Under the pieces are notes generated by a model, which was given only the letters and a program-made list of their open reading frames with translations, was not told where the DNA came from and ran no database searches. From Natrinema thermotolerans DSM 11552 (GTDB lineage: Archaea; Halobacteriota; Halobacteria; Halobacteriales; Natrialbaceae): 64,000 nt of DNA. Both the position numbers and the translations under genes were made by a program. Of the stretch, positions 46,747 through 56,209 are shown one piece after another. The first letter of the stretch is position 1; each line of letters begins with the position of its first letter. The stretch lies in contig AOIR01000063.1 in NCBI GenBank assembly GCA_000337115.1, forward strand, positions 141,000-204,999, in the 5' to 3' direction.

Positions 46747-47417
46747 ACCGTTCGCCGTCTCCCGACGACCTGCCTTTCCTCGTTTTCACCGCCCGATAGC
46801 GACGCTCTTCTCGAGGCTCGCTGCTTCTCGTACCCGATCCGGACCGAACGATAGGGTCGAACCGGTCGATTCTACATGTGGTAGCTCTCTCTCTCGTCGA
46901 TACGATCCACCGCGAGCGGTGCATCGCCGAAGCGCCGTCGAGACGGCTTTCTCAGGGAATCAGCAAGCGTCAGTATAAACCGATGACCGACTCGACTGTC
47001 TCCGCGACGCAGTTGGAGTCGACTCCCGAGTGGGTGGAGGATTCCGTCGTCAGGCTGCCACGGGGTTCGAGCCGAGTGACGGATAATGGGTCCGGGACGA
47101 TCGAATTCGGCCTCGAGGACGGCCCCAGTAATACAACTCGGCAACGTGAAACCGCGCTCGTTTGCCGTCCGTACCGAACGTTGAGAACGGTTATCCGGCG
47201 CTCAGTCGGTCATGATTGGACCTGTGTCACCCAGTTCATCTCCCCGTGGAAAACGGTGCTGTCCGGATTCGTGGGGCTCCAGAACCAATCGGTGATGTCG
47301 AGTTTGAACGTGGCTGTGACGGTCGAGAGGTCACTCGAGCGACGCTAAAGACGATACGAATCCCACCCGATCGGCGGGAGAAAGGACGTGCCCGATCGTT
47401 GCGACGAGACGGCGCGG
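46747..47417. other. Long intergenic region with one doubtful reading frame
   Basis: 671 bp after secY. A plus-strand frame at 46983-47348 (121 codons) follows a TATA-like CAGTATAAACC at about 46971. Its first half is halophilic in style (LESTPEWVEDSVVRLPRGSS, then TIEFGLEDGPS), the second half is not. From about 47230 another plus frame reads VENGAVRIRGAPEPIGDVEF in halophilic style. This looks like a decayed small gene with a frameshift, but the evidence is thin. Confidence 0.35.
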
Positions 47418-47684
47418 TTACTGAATCGAGTACCCAGCAGCGAGGGTCAGCAGGACGACCATGAACGCCGCGGTGAGCATCATGTAGGTGATCGAGCGGG
47501 GTTCGTCTTTCAGGTGCTGGAAGTAGCCGGCGATCAACGAGACCTTGATGGCCGCCAGAATCATCGTCCCGATTATTGCCATCTCGTAGGTGAAAATATC
47601 CGGGAAGTGGAAGAAAACGAACTTCCCCGTAGCCAGCAGTAGCAGTGCCACGTAAATCAGGCTGTACGTCCGAATGCTCGCCAT
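47418..47684 (-). CDS. Cytochrome oxidase subunit IV-like membrane protein
   Basis: 88 residues from ATG 47684 with three membrane spans: SLIYVALLLLATGKFVFFHF, MAIIGTMILAAIKVSLIAGY and MMLTAAFMVVLLTLAAGYSI. The loop LIAGYFQHLKDEPRS is characteristic of prokaryotic haem-copper oxidase subunit IV (CoxD/CyoD-like). It probably assembles with the coxB and coxA-C products encoded 4-8 kb away on the same strand. In-frame longer starts extend into the opposite promoter region and are not protein-like. Confidence 0.85.
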   Translation of the reverse strand: MASIRTYSLIYVALLLLATGKFVFFHFPDIFTYEMAIIGTMILAAIKVSLIAGYFQHLKDEPRSITYMMLTAAFMVVLLTLAAGYSIQ

Positions 47685-47832
47685 TGGTGGTGAATGTGGG
47701 CGACGGATACTTATACCTTCCTCATATGACCCCAACGGAACGTGCCCCCGCGACGTAGCCACCGCTCGCCGTGGGCGGTACCCGGGAACTGGAAACGACA
47801 CGTAGATGCACGACCAGCCCGAATCGCCGCCA

Positions 47833-49233
47833 ATGAGTGGACGGTCGGCTTTCGTCCGCCGGTTCGGTATCGGCCTCGCGGTCGCGTTCGTCGCGCTGGC
47901 TGTGGGTGCCGGCGTCGCCGCCGCCAGCAACGTCGCCGCCGGTCTCACCGGCGGCAGCGACGTCTCCGTGCCGACGTGGCTCTACCTCGCGACCGGCGGC
48001 GGCGCGGTCGGTGCCTCGGCGCTTCTGACCATGCTCGTCACCGACCGGGAGGTCATCGGGGCGTATCACGATCGCACCCTCGAGTCACCTGCAAAGCGGC
48101 TGGAGTCGGCCGGTGGCCTGCTGCTTGGCGTCGTCGGACTCCTCGGACTGGCCGGCATTCTCGTCGTCGGCGTCCTCGGACCGAACATCGGGCTGGTCAG
48201 CGCGACGGTCCTCGTGACCTTCGCCGGCGGCCGCGCGCTGTTGACGATCGTCACGTACACGGTCGGGAACCCCTGGCCCGCGCTGAACCCCTGGCGACGA
48301 ATCGCCGAGGTCCTGCCGAGCGCGGGTGAGCCCTACCCGGAGGCCTACCGTTCCTGGCCCGCCGTGATCGCCCTGCTGGCGTTCGTTTGGCTCGAGGTGG
48401 TCGCGCCGCTGACGTCGTCACCTGTGGTGTTGACGTTCGTCATCGTCATGTACTCGCTGTTTACCCTCTCGGGCGCGGTCGTGTTCTCCCCGGAGACGTG
48501 GTTCCGTCGCGGGGATCCGCTGTCGCTGTGGTTCCGGTGTTACGGGGCCGTCGCCCCGATACAGCGGACCGACGACGGACTCGAGCTTCGGTTTCCGGGC
48601 GCACGCTTGAGCGAGGCCGACCTCGTGACCGACCGGTCGCTCGTGGCCTTCGTGCTGGCGTTGGTCTGGGAGCTGACCTACAGCGGCTTCATCGTCACGC
48701 CGGTCGGCGTCCGAACGATCGAGGCGCTGGTCGGGATCGGCCTGCCGCCGGGACTGGTCTATCTGGCGCTGTTGGCGGGCGGGTTCGTGGCCTTCTGGAA
48801 GGTCTACTGGATCGCCATCGACCGGACCCGTGAGCGGGCCGAGACGTATCTCTCACGGGAGTATCTCGGGCTCAGACTCGCCGCCCCGCTGCTTGCCATC
48901 GCGGCCGGCTACCACCTCGCACACTACGTCGGCTTCGGGCTCTCGCTGTGGCCGTCGCTGGTCGACGCCGTAGCGATGCCGCTGAACCCGCCGCCGAACC
49001 CGACGCGCTATGCCCTGCCGGGCTGGTTCGGCTACGTCGAGATCGCCGGCATCCTGCTGGGTCACGTCCTCGCAGTGTGGGTCAGCCACACCGTCTCCTT
49101 CGACCTGTTTCCCGGAAAGCTGCAGTCGATCAGGAGCCAGTACCCGCTGATCGTCGTGATGGTCTTTTTCACGATGGCGAGCCTGTATCTCGTCTCGCAG
49201 GGCTCGATGAGCCCGCCCTACGTCCCGAGTTGA
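47833..49233 (+). CDS. Polytopic membrane protein, unknown function
   Basis: About 466 residues from ATG 47833 (an upstream in-frame ATG at 47806 is possible). Roughly ten hydrophobic spans, for example IGLAVAFVALAVGAGVAAAS, LLLGVVGLLGLAGILVVGVL, VIALLAFVWLEVVAPLTS, VVLTFVIVMYSLFTLSGAVV and ALVWELTYSGFIVTPVGV. Loop motifs are YTVGNPWPALNPWRRIAEVL and LPGWFGYVEIAGILLGH with His residues (AGYHLAHYVGFGL, HVLAVWVSHTVSFDLFP). It resembles uncharacterised haloarchaeal membrane proteins near oxidase genes. A role in oxidase assembly or transport is only suggested by location. Confidence 0.8.
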   Translation: MSGRSAFVRRFGIGLAVAFVALAVGAGVAAASNVAAGLTGGSDVSVPTWLYLATGGGAVGASALLTMLVTDREVIGAYHDRTLESPAKRLESAGGLLLGVVGLLGLAGILVVGVLGPNIGLVSATVLVTFAGGRALLTIVTYTVGNPWPALNPWRRIAEVLPSAGEPYPEAYRSWPAVIALLAFVWLEVVAPLTSSPVVLTFVIVMYSLFTLSGAVVFSPETWFRRGDPLSLWFRCYGAVAPIQRTDDGLELRFPGARLSEADLVTDRSLVAFVLALVWELTYSGFIVTPVGVRTIEALVGIGLPPGLVYLALLAGGFVAFWKVYWIAIDRTRERAETYLSREYLGLRLAAPLLAIAAGYHLAHYVGFGLSLWPSLVDAVAMPLNPPPNPTRYALPGWFGYVEIAGILLGHVLAVWVSHTVSFDLFPGKLQSIRSQYPLIVVMVFFTMASLYLVSQGSMSPPYVPS

Positions 49234-49331
49234 CGGCCCGTCCGATCGACGAGCCGTTGTGATGATCCGTCGGTCGGTGCGGGGTTCCGAACCGGCAATC
49301 ACTTCTTCGCGCCGCCGTAACGACCGACCGA

Positions 49332-49616
49332 ATGGCGACCGAACGCGCGCTCGAGCCGGAGTACGAGGTGCCGACGGACGGCCCGGAAGCGACCTGTCCG
49401 TACTGCGGGCGGCCGTTTCGGTCCGACCGCTATGCCACCTTCCACGTCGGGGTCGAACACGCCGAGGAGTGTACGGACGCGGAGCAGGAGGCCTTCGACG
49501 AGGAACGCGACGACGAGGAGTACGACCTGTTTACCTTCCATTTCAAGACCGCTATTTCGGTGTTTCTGGTCTACTTCCTGTTTACGTTCATCTACGCGCT
49601 CGTCTGGGCCGGGTAG
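49332..49616 (+). CDS. Small C2H2 zinc-finger membrane protein
   Basis: 94 residues. A C2H2-like finger is at residues 22-43 (C22, C25, H38, H43; ATCPYCGRPFRSDRYATFHV). An acidic linker follows (CTDAEQEAFDEERDDEEYD), then one membrane span near the C-terminus (TAISVFLVYFLFTFIYALVW). This layout is known from uncharacterised haloarchaeal proteins (I believe DUF7410). Its location between oxidase-related genes hints at a membrane-linked role. Confidence 0.8.
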   Translation: MATERALEPEYEVPTDGPEATCPYCGRPFRSDRYATFHVGVEHAEECTDAEQEAFDEERDDEEYDLFTFHFKTAISVFLVYFLFTFIYALVWAG

Positions 49617-49685
49617 ATCGTGCCGTTTGCCGACCAGTTCGGTCTCCAGAATCTCTTTCCCCGCTGATTACACAGTACCGGTCAC

Positions 49686-51298
49686 ATGGTCGCTGGCTTC
49701 CCTCGCCCGGACGCCCTCGGAACCCTCGTCATCGTCTTCCTTCTACTCGTCTCCCTCAGCACCCCGTTTGCCCTCGGGGTGGCCGGATCCGCCGACCCCG
49801 GAACGGCCGCTGCGGACGACTCGATCGTCATCGACGACGAGTTGCCGACTGACGGCCCCACCGTCGAGGTCGTCGTCAGGCTCACCGAGCCGCTGTTCCC
49901 GACGGTGTAAGCGACGCCGAGGCCGAACGACGGCTCGAGGCCCACGCCGAGGCAACCCAGGATCCCCTGCTCGAGTACGCCGACGACAGACGGGGGTTGG
50001 CCGTCGAAGAGCGCTTCTGGCTGACCAACGCCGTGGTCCTCGAGGTCGACACCGAACGGGTAGCGTACGAGACCTTCGACCGGTTCGACGCGGTCGAGGC
50101 GGTTCACGAGAACATCGTGGTCTCGGTCCCCGAGCCGCCGTCACGCGCGAACGCGACGGCATCAGGGCCGACCGCGACGACGGCAGCGACCGCGGGCGCG
50201 TCGCGAACGACGAACGGGCTCGCGCAGGTGAACGCACCCGCTGTCTGGGACGAGTACGACGCCCGCGGCGAGGGCGTCCGCGTCGCAGTGCTGGACACCG
50301 GCGTCGACCCGGACCACCCCGATATCGACCTCGCGACCGAGGATCCGTCGGATCCGACCTTTCCCGGCGGCTGGGCGGAGTTCGACGCGACCGGGCAGCG
50401 GGTCGAGTCGGTGCCACACGACACCGGCGTCCACGGGACTCACGTCAGCGGGACGGTCGCCGGCGGGGCCGCGAGCGGGACCGCCATCGGCGTGGCCCCC
50501 GACGCCGAGTTGCTACACGGACTCGTCCTGAACGAGACGAGCGGGACCTTCGCCCAGATCGTCGCCGGGATGGAGTGGGCCGTCGAGCGAGACGCCGACG
50601 TTCTCAGCATGAGTTTCGGGGCGACCGGCCGATACGCTCAGCTGATCGATCCGGTCCGAAACGCGCGGGCGAGCGGCGTCGTAGTCGTCGGCGCGGTCGG
50701 AAACGAGGGGCCAGACACCTCGGGGAGCCCGGGCAACGTCTACGAAACGCTCACCGTCGGCGCGGTCGATTCGACCGGGACGGTCCCGCCGTTCTCGGGC
50801 GGTGAACGCATCGCCCGCGAGGAGTGGGTCGGATCCTCGGTTGACTGGACGGCCCCGTCGTCGTACACCGTCCCCGACGTCGTCGCACCCGGTGTCGCCG
50901 TCACGAGCGCCACCCCTGGCGGCGGGTACGAGTCGCTTCCGGGAACGTCCATGGCAACGCCACACGTCTCCGGGACGGCCGCCCTGTTGCTATCGATCGC
51001 ACCCGACGCGACGCCGACGGAGATCGAAGCCGCGCTCACCCGGACCGCTCGAGTGCCCGCTGACGCCGACAGCGAGACGATCGCGACTCGCTACGGCGCG
51101 GGCATCGTCGATGCCAGCGCTGCCGCGGACACGATCGCACCCGTTCGCGGAACGAGCCGCCCGACCACCGACGGCTCGAGCGATACCGAACTCGGTGGCG
51201 ACTCGTTCTCGACTGTGGCTGTCATCGCGAGCGTCGCGTTGCTCGCGGTCTGTCTCGGCCTCGTCGTTCTGGTTCGGTATCGACCGGGCGACCGGTAA
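49686..51298 (+). pseudogene. Halolysin-type subtilase gene with a frameshift
   Basis: The first frame (49686-49910) gives a signal-peptide-like start (LGTLVIVFLLLVSLSTPFAL) and part of the propeptide, ending at VRLTEPLFPTV and a stop. The second frame continues it as PDGVSDAEAERRLEAHAEAT and runs to 51298. One extra C in the CCC at 49898-49900 would restore a single gene of about 537 codons. The catalytic triad is intact: D in VRVAVLDTGVDPDHPD, H in GVHGTHVSGTVAG and S in LPGTSMATPHVSGTAALLL. A C-terminal span (VAVIASVALLAVCLGLVVLV) would anchor the protease. A TTG at 49997 could not give an exported product. Sequencing error or true mutation cannot be told apart here. Confidence 0.8.
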
Positions 51299-51328
51299 TC
51301 GCGGCGGCTGTCGGTTGACGACACGCAG

Positions 51329-51673
51329 TCAGGACTCCGACGAAGGCCGACGCGGGAGGAGCTGCCCCCACACGTGCTTGTCGAGACAGCGGACCGTCAG
51401 CGGCTCCTCGACCGTGAGACAACAGGAGAGCCGCGGATAGCCGAACCGGACCGCCGCAGCGTCGTGCCAGTGGGTCGGTTCCGGTGCGGGGTCGACCTCG
51501 ACAGTGCAGGTCGAACACAGACCCCGTCCTCCGCAGTTGGCAACCCGTGATACCGTTCCGTAAACGGGGAATCCGTGTTCGAGCAGCGCATCCCGAAGGA
51601 TCGTGCCGGACGCTACTTCGATGACGCGTTCGCTCTCGTCGGTGATCACGGTTACCGGAATGGCCTCGCTCAT
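51329..51673 (-). CDS. 2Fe-2S ferredoxin
   Basis: 114 residues. The plant-type cluster ligands are C47, C53 and C56 in VANCGGRGLCSTCTVEV and C84 or C85 in YPRLSCCLTVEE. The N-terminal beta-grasp is VTVITDESERVIEVASGTIL. Compared with halobacterial ferredoxins of about 128 residues it lacks the acidic insertion, so it is a separate ferredoxin type. An electron-transfer partner is not evident; it is convergent with the protease gene and next to the oxidase genes. Confidence 0.9.
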   Translation of the reverse strand: MSEAIPVTVITDESERVIEVASGTILRDALLEHGFPVYGTVSRVANCGGRGLCSTCTVEVDPAPEPTHWHDAAAVRFGYPRLSCCLTVEEPLTVRCLDKHVWGQLLPRRPSSES

Positions 51674-51703
51674 ACTCGCAGTACGGGCCCGGGGTACGTG
51701 GTG

Positions 51704-51789
51704 CTATAGTAGCCACTGAAACGATTTACACACTGATCGCGACGCAGTCGTGCGATCAGGTGTGCAATGACTTTCAGTGGCTACTATAG
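51704..51789. mobile_element. MITE-like element with 18-bp inverted repeats
   Basis: An 86-bp element. The ends CTATAGTAGCCACTGAAA (51704-51721) and its exact reverse complement (51772-51789) form an 18-bp perfect inverted repeat. A second stem lies inside (CTGATCGC with GCGATCAG), so the whole element folds into one hairpin. TGGTG flanks both sides (51699-51703 and 51790-51794) as a possible 5-bp target duplication. It has no gene, so it would need a transposase in trans. Confidence 0.75.
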
Positions 51790-51912
51790 TGGTGGCGGGA
51801 GCTACTTGCCAATCGGTACCGGCGACAGGAAGCATCGAGACTGCACGATTGCCCGTAAGCGTTCGAACGCAAAATCACGACCGCACGGCGAAAGCCCGCG
51901 TCGGCGCGGGCC

Positions 51913-54393
51913 TTACATCAGGTAGAACAGCGGGAACAGGAAGACCCAGACGATGTCGACGAAGTGCCAGTAGAGTCCGAAGGACTCGACGGGCGCGTGG
52001 TCCTCCAGGTAGGCATCGACCGAGAGGACACGGTAGATCATGAACAGCGCGACCAGAACCCCGAGGATGACGTGCAGGGCGTGGAGCCCGGTCGTCACGA
52101 AGTACAACGAGTACTCGATCCCGCTGAACCAGTAGTGACCGTCAGCGAACTTGCTGCTGTACTCGAAGGCCTTGACGCCCATGAACACGAGGGCAAGCAG
52201 GACCGTCGCGCTCAGTGCGCCGAGCAGTCCCTTCTTGTTCTCGCGCTCGGCCATCACGTGTGCGAGGATGACCGTGAAACTCGAGGTCAGCAGGACGTAG
52301 GTGTTGAACAGGCCGGCCTCGGTGATGGCATCGAGATGCCATGCGTCCCAGCCCATGTGGATGCGCATGAAGAGATACGCTCCGATGGCGGCACCGAAGA
52401 CGACGACGTCCGAGGCCAGGAAGACCCAGACGCCCATCTTCTGGTTGCTGACGCCGCCAAAGGGCCAACGTTCGGCGACCGCCATCTCGGGTGCGTCGAA
52501 CTGTTCGCGGCCGAACTGGAACAGCGAGACCCCGAGCATCACCACTCCGAGAACCATGAGGGCCGGATAGATGATGTTCTGTGCGGGTGCCGAATCGAGC
52601 GTCACGAAGTTACCGACCTCGCTGTGGATATGCGACTCGACGAACGAGAAGACGTACGGCGTGATACCGCTGAGTCCGAGGAAGAACGTAAACGTCGCGA
52701 CACCGATACCGAGCGGCCAGATACTGGCGTGGTCGGCGTGTTCCTCCTCGTGGCTCGTCGCTGCACTGGTCGCTTCCTGTGCGACGCCGCCGTCGGTCGC
52801 GGTCGCAGTGTCGTCGACGAACTCGAGGCGGCCGCTGGCGTAGCTGGGGCGGTCGGTCCAGTTCTCGAGCGGTGGTGGTGATGGGATCGCCCACTCTGCG
52901 GTCCGGGAGTAGGTCCACGGGTTATCGGGCGCGTCGGGGCCGGAGATCAGGCTCTTCCCGAGCGTGTAGAACATGATCAGGAACGAAGCCCCGAACACGA
53001 ACGCCCCGACGGTCGCCAGCTGGTGGTAGAGCTGTGCGCCCTCGCCGTAGTGGAAGACGCGACGCGGCGTCTCCCAGGCCATGAACATCGGGAAGTACAG
53101 CAGATTGAACCCGATGAAATAGACGGCGAAGTTGAGCTTTCCGAGCCGTTCGGAGTACATCTTCCCGGAGATCTTGGGCCACCAGTAGTAGATGCCGCCC
53201 ATCAGTGCCGTGACGCCCGAGACCATCACGTAGTGGAAGTGAGCGACGACCCAGTAGGTGCCACGGAACTCGTAGTCCAGCACGACGGCGCCGAGGAACA
53301 CGCCCGTGATACCACCAAGGATGAACAACACGAGCGCGCCAAGCGAGAACAGGAACGGCGTCGTAAAGCGGACCCGCCCCTTGACCATCGTGTAGATCAG
53401 CGCGAAGACCATCAGGTCGAAGGGTAACGAGATCCCGATCGTCGTCGCCATGAACAGGGTCTTGATCGGGAGGTTGATCGTCGACAGGAACATGTGGTGC
53501 ATCCAGACGAGGAACGACTGCACGGCCACGAGGACCATCGCGATGATGACCCACTTCCGGCCGACGAGTCGTCGTCCGGTAAACGTCTGGAACGTCTCGA
53601 ACATGATCCCCAGAGCCGGGAAGAAGACGATATACACCTCCGGATGGCCGAAGAACCAGAAGATATGCGCCCACAGCAGGCTCGAGCCCTGATCAGTCGC
53701 GAAGTACTGCGTGAGGAACAGCCGATCGACCGAAAGCAGTAGCACGGCTGCCAGCAGCGCTGCGAACGCAAACAGCATCATCCAAGCGGTCAGCAGCCAC
53801 GACCACGAGAACATCGGCATGTTCCATAGACCGAGTCCTTCCGCACGGGATCGGTGCATCGTAGTCAGGAAGTTCACCGTCCCTATCGTGATGGAGATAC
53901 AGAACAAGACCAAGCCAAGGACCATTGCGTTACCGCCGGTCATCGCCTCCATCGCCGGGGTATAGGTCGGCACGTTCAGTGGAGCATACATCGTCCAGCC
54001 GCCGGAGAACGAGCCACCCTGGAAGAACGAAATCCCCATCAGAATGCCAGAGAACAGGTAAAACCAGTAGCTCAGCGCATTCAGTCGGGGGAACGCGAGG
54101 TCCTTCGCACCGATTTGGAGCGGCACGAAGTAGTTAGCGAAGCCGCTTGCGATCGGCGAGAGGAACCAGAAGACCATGATGAGTCCGTGTCCAGAAACGG
54201 CCTGGTAGTACTGGTCGTTCGTCAGCAGTCCGGTGCCGCCGGTCTTCCACAGGTGTGCGCGAAACAGCAGCGCAAGGAGGCCACCGAACAGCAGGAAGAA
54301 CATCGCCGTCGTCAGATAGAGGATACCGACGTCTTTGTGATTGGTCGTGACCAGCCACCGCTTGATCGACCGTTTCGGCGGAAGGTCACCCAT
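51913..54393 (-). CDS. Cytochrome c oxidase subunits I and III, fused
   Basis: 826 residues. Residues 1-530 are subunit I: HGLIMVFWFLSPIASGFANY, the CuB/Tyr site in GHPEVYIVFFPALG, the His pair in VWMHHMFLSTINLP and the haem ligands in VVAHFHYVMVSGV. After an acidic linker (about 540-590), subunit III follows from WPLGIGVATFTFFLGLSGIT to the C-terminal YWHFVDIVWVFLFPLFYLM. The I+III fusion is common in haloarchaeal aa3-type oxidases. The enzyme reduces O2 and pumps protons. The start overlaps the coxB stop by 1 bp. Confidence 0.96.
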   Translation of the reverse strand: MGDLPPKRSIKRWLVTTNHKDVGILYLTTAMFFLLFGGLLALLFRAHLWKTGGTGLLTNDQYYQAVSGHGLIMVFWFLSPIASGFANYFVPLQIGAKDLAFPRLNALSYWFYLFSGILMGISFFQGGSFSGGWTMYAPLNVPTYTPAMEAMTGGNAMVLGLVLFCISITIGTVNFLTTMHRSRAEGLGLWNMPMFSWSWLLTAWMMLFAFAALLAAVLLLSVDRLFLTQYFATDQGSSLLWAHIFWFFGHPEVYIVFFPALGIMFETFQTFTGRRLVGRKWVIIAMVLVAVQSFLVWMHHMFLSTINLPIKTLFMATTIGISLPFDLMVFALIYTMVKGRVRFTTPFLFSLGALVLFILGGITGVFLGAVVLDYEFRGTYWVVAHFHYVMVSGVTALMGGIYYWWPKISGKMYSERLGKLNFAVYFIGFNLLYFPMFMAWETPRRVFHYGEGAQLYHQLATVGAFVFGASFLIMFYTLGKSLISGPDAPDNPWTYSRTAEWAIPSPPPLENWTDRPSYASGRLEFVDDTATATDGGVAQEATSAATSHEEEHADHASIWPLGIGVATFTFFLGLSGITPYVFSFVESHIHSEVGNFVTLDSAPAQNIIYPALMVLGVVMLGVSLFQFGREQFDAPEMAVAERWPFGGVSNQKMGVWVFLASDVVVFGAAIGAYLFMRIHMGWDAWHLDAITEAGLFNTYVLLTSSFTVILAHVMAERENKKGLLGALSATVLLALVFMGVKAFEYSSKFADGHYWFSGIEYSLYFVTTGLHALHVILGVLVALFMIYRVLSVDAYLEDHAPVESFGLYWHFVDIVWVFLFPLFYLM

Positions 54394-55382
54394 CAGTTCT
54401 CACCTCCGTCGTTCGCTTCGCTTGCATTGCTTTCACTCTCGTTCATCTCGAGCGTGTAGGTCTCGTCGACCGGGCCAGTCATGTCGAACTGGTCTTCGAC
54501 CGTCTCGAACTGCCCGTTGGTCGACTCGATCGTCACGTTGTATTGGCCGGCCTGTTCGATGTCGGTGATCTCGATCGTGCCGTTGTCGAACTCCTCGGCC
54601 GTGAAGCTGCGGTCCTCGATGGAGTCGTTCTCCTGATGCTCGAGGGTCATCTCGTAGCCCTCGGTGACTCGGGATTCGTTTCCATCGACCATGGTGAACT
54701 GCATCGTCAGCTGGTTGTCCATCCACTGGTCGTACTCGTCTTCGGACATCACATTGAGCGTCCCGACCATCGAGGTGTGGTACTCGCCACAGAGTTCGAA
54801 ACACTCGATCTCGGATTCGCCGGGTTCATCGGCCTGGAACCACGTCTTGTCGTATTCGCCGGGGATCGCGTCGGCTTTCACCCGTTGATCGGGTATGCCG
54901 AAGTTGTGCCAGACGTCACCCGACGTTACCTGCAACCAGACACGGTCTCCCGCGGGCACTCGCAACGTTCCACTTGCCTCGATCCCGTTCTCGTACTCGT
55001 AGAACCAGGCGAAGCCTTCTCCGGTAACTTCGACCTCGATCGAATCCTGCGCGCCGTCAGTGCCCGGATCCTCGACGTACAGCAACATCCCGTACGTCCA
55101 GATCACCAGCGAAATGACGATGACGGCGCTGATGCCGAACGAGAGAAACAGTTTCTTGCCGCCCTTTCCGCCCGTCGGTAACTCCCCGACCGATGGCAGA
55201 TCCTCGTCGTCGCCCGCAGGCTCGCCGGTGTCGCGGTACTTGTACGCGTTGTACAAAGTGTACGCGACCACGACGATGCCGACGAGCGTCCCGAGTCCGA
55301 GGAATACCAGGAAGATATTCTCGAACACGTCGACGCGGGTCCGCTGCATCGGTGCGATGAGTGCGCTGTAGAGTGTGTTCAT
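54393..55382 (-). CDS. coxB: Cytochrome c oxidase subunit II
   Basis: 329 residues. Two N-terminal membrane spans (NIFLVFLGLGTLVGIVVVAY and LFLSFGISAVIVISLVIW) precede the cupredoxin domain on the outer side. The CuA ligands are H in SGDVWHNFGIPDQRV and the C-x3-C-x3-H-x2-M set in IECFELCGEYHTSMVG. The last 120 residues form an acidic, Asn/Glu-rich extension beyond the usual end, probably a halophilic surface tail. It is first in the coxB-coxAC operon. Confidence 0.95.
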   Translation of the reverse strand: MNTLYSALIAPMQRTRVDVFENIFLVFLGLGTLVGIVVVAYTLYNAYKYRDTGEPAGDDEDLPSVGELPTGGKGGKKLFLSFGISAVIVISLVIWTYGMLLYVEDPGTDGAQDSIEVEVTGEGFAWFYEYENGIEASGTLRVPAGDRVWLQVTSGDVWHNFGIPDQRVKADAIPGEYDKTWFQADEPGESEIECFELCGEYHTSMVGTLNVMSEDEYDQWMDNQLTMQFTMVDGNESRVTEGYEMTLEHQENDSIEDRSFTAEEFDNGTIEITDIEQAGQYNVTIESTNGQFETVEDQFDMTGPVDETYTLEMNESESNASEANDGGEN

Positions 55383-55709
55383 CTCTTTTGAATGCCGGTT
55401 ATATGTCGGAGGATGATTGCTGAGGGCACTTATCTATTTGGAAACCGCCCGACTGATACGGTCTGGCGGTCGCAACGTCCGACCCCTGTTTCGGGCGACG
55501 ACACGACCACCAACTGTCTCGATTCATCACTGTGGGGTTGGGCCCGATACCCTTCTTTCTATCGCCGATAGACCGCCATCGTGTCTTGCTGGGCACATGT
55601 TACCCTTCGACATGTGGGTTTTGACGAACTTGTTCGCTTCCAGTGCCGGAGGGGACGCGAAACGGAGCCGATCAAACCGGGATGCGGCAGCTTCAGTTCT
55701 CGCCCGCGC
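55383..55709. other. Intergenic region upstream of coxB
   Basis: 327 bp between the starts/ends of two minus-strand genes. An AT-rich string on the minus strand (AAATAGATAAG at about 55427-55437) may be the coxB TATA box. No credible reading frame, repeat or RNA gene is seen. Confidence 0.5.
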
Positions 55710-56150
55710 TTATATTTCGACCACCCAGACCCGAACCGTCGACGGCAGCTCGTACACCTCGAGGAAGACATCGTCGAGAAACTGTGCGATCCGGTTCGGA
55801 TCCGCTTTCGCGCTGATCCGAACATTGACTCCCTCGGCCTCCTCGGGACGGTGGAGATCGTCGATCTTGAACGCGGGGAACGCCTCGAGGCGGGACTTTA
55901 CCGACTCGAGTTCCGCGTCGGTACAGTCGAGGTTGATCGTCCCGTCACCGAACTGAATCCAGGGGATGCCCGGATCGGTGGTCGCCTCGTCGGTCGTGGT
56001 GTCTTCCGCTCCCGATCCAGCGGCGGCCTCGAGTTCGCTCTCGTCGACCTCGAAGGTACAAAACGCGCTGTTTCGCTCACGATGAGCGGTGATGGCGTCG
56101 ACGTACAGTTTCCGTCGCTCGGCGGGTTCGGCGGCGTCGAAGCGGGTCAT
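55710..56150 (-). CDS. Conserved haloarchaeal protein, unknown function
   Basis: 146 residues. The N-terminal [20 protein letters not shown] and the C-terminal [20 protein letters not shown], then [40 protein letters not shown], and [15 protein letters not shown] look like a folded alpha/beta protein with an acidic disordered insertion at residues 45-60. Family not recognised. It is divergent from adk, with about 60 bp between the starts. Confidence 0.75.
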   Translation of the reverse strand: MTRFDAAEPAERRKLYVDAITAHRERNSAFCTFEVDESELEAAAGSGAEDTTTDEATTDPGIPWIQFGDGTINLDCTDAELESVKSRLEAFPAFKIDDLHRPEEAEGVNVRISAKADPNRIAQFLDDVFLEVYELPSTVRVWVVEI

Positions 56151-56173
56151 ACACCGACGGACGTGCCCGATTC

Positions 56174-56181
56174 TTTAAGAC
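56174..56181 (+). promoter_or_regulatory. TATA-like box of adk
   Basis: CTTTAAGA lies about 30-36 nt upstream of the adk ATG at 56210, giving an almost leaderless transcript. It is shared in a short divergent region with the unknown gene on the other strand. Confidence 0.5.
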
Positions 56182-56209
56182 TTTATGTGACGCCCGTAAA
56201 CGGTGTCGT

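Noticed and set aside
49997..51298. Protease frame as an independent gene with TTG start
   Set aside because: Homologous coding sense continues upstream of the TTG in the same frame, and a product from TTG would lack signal peptide and half the propeptide; a frameshifted gene explains the data better.
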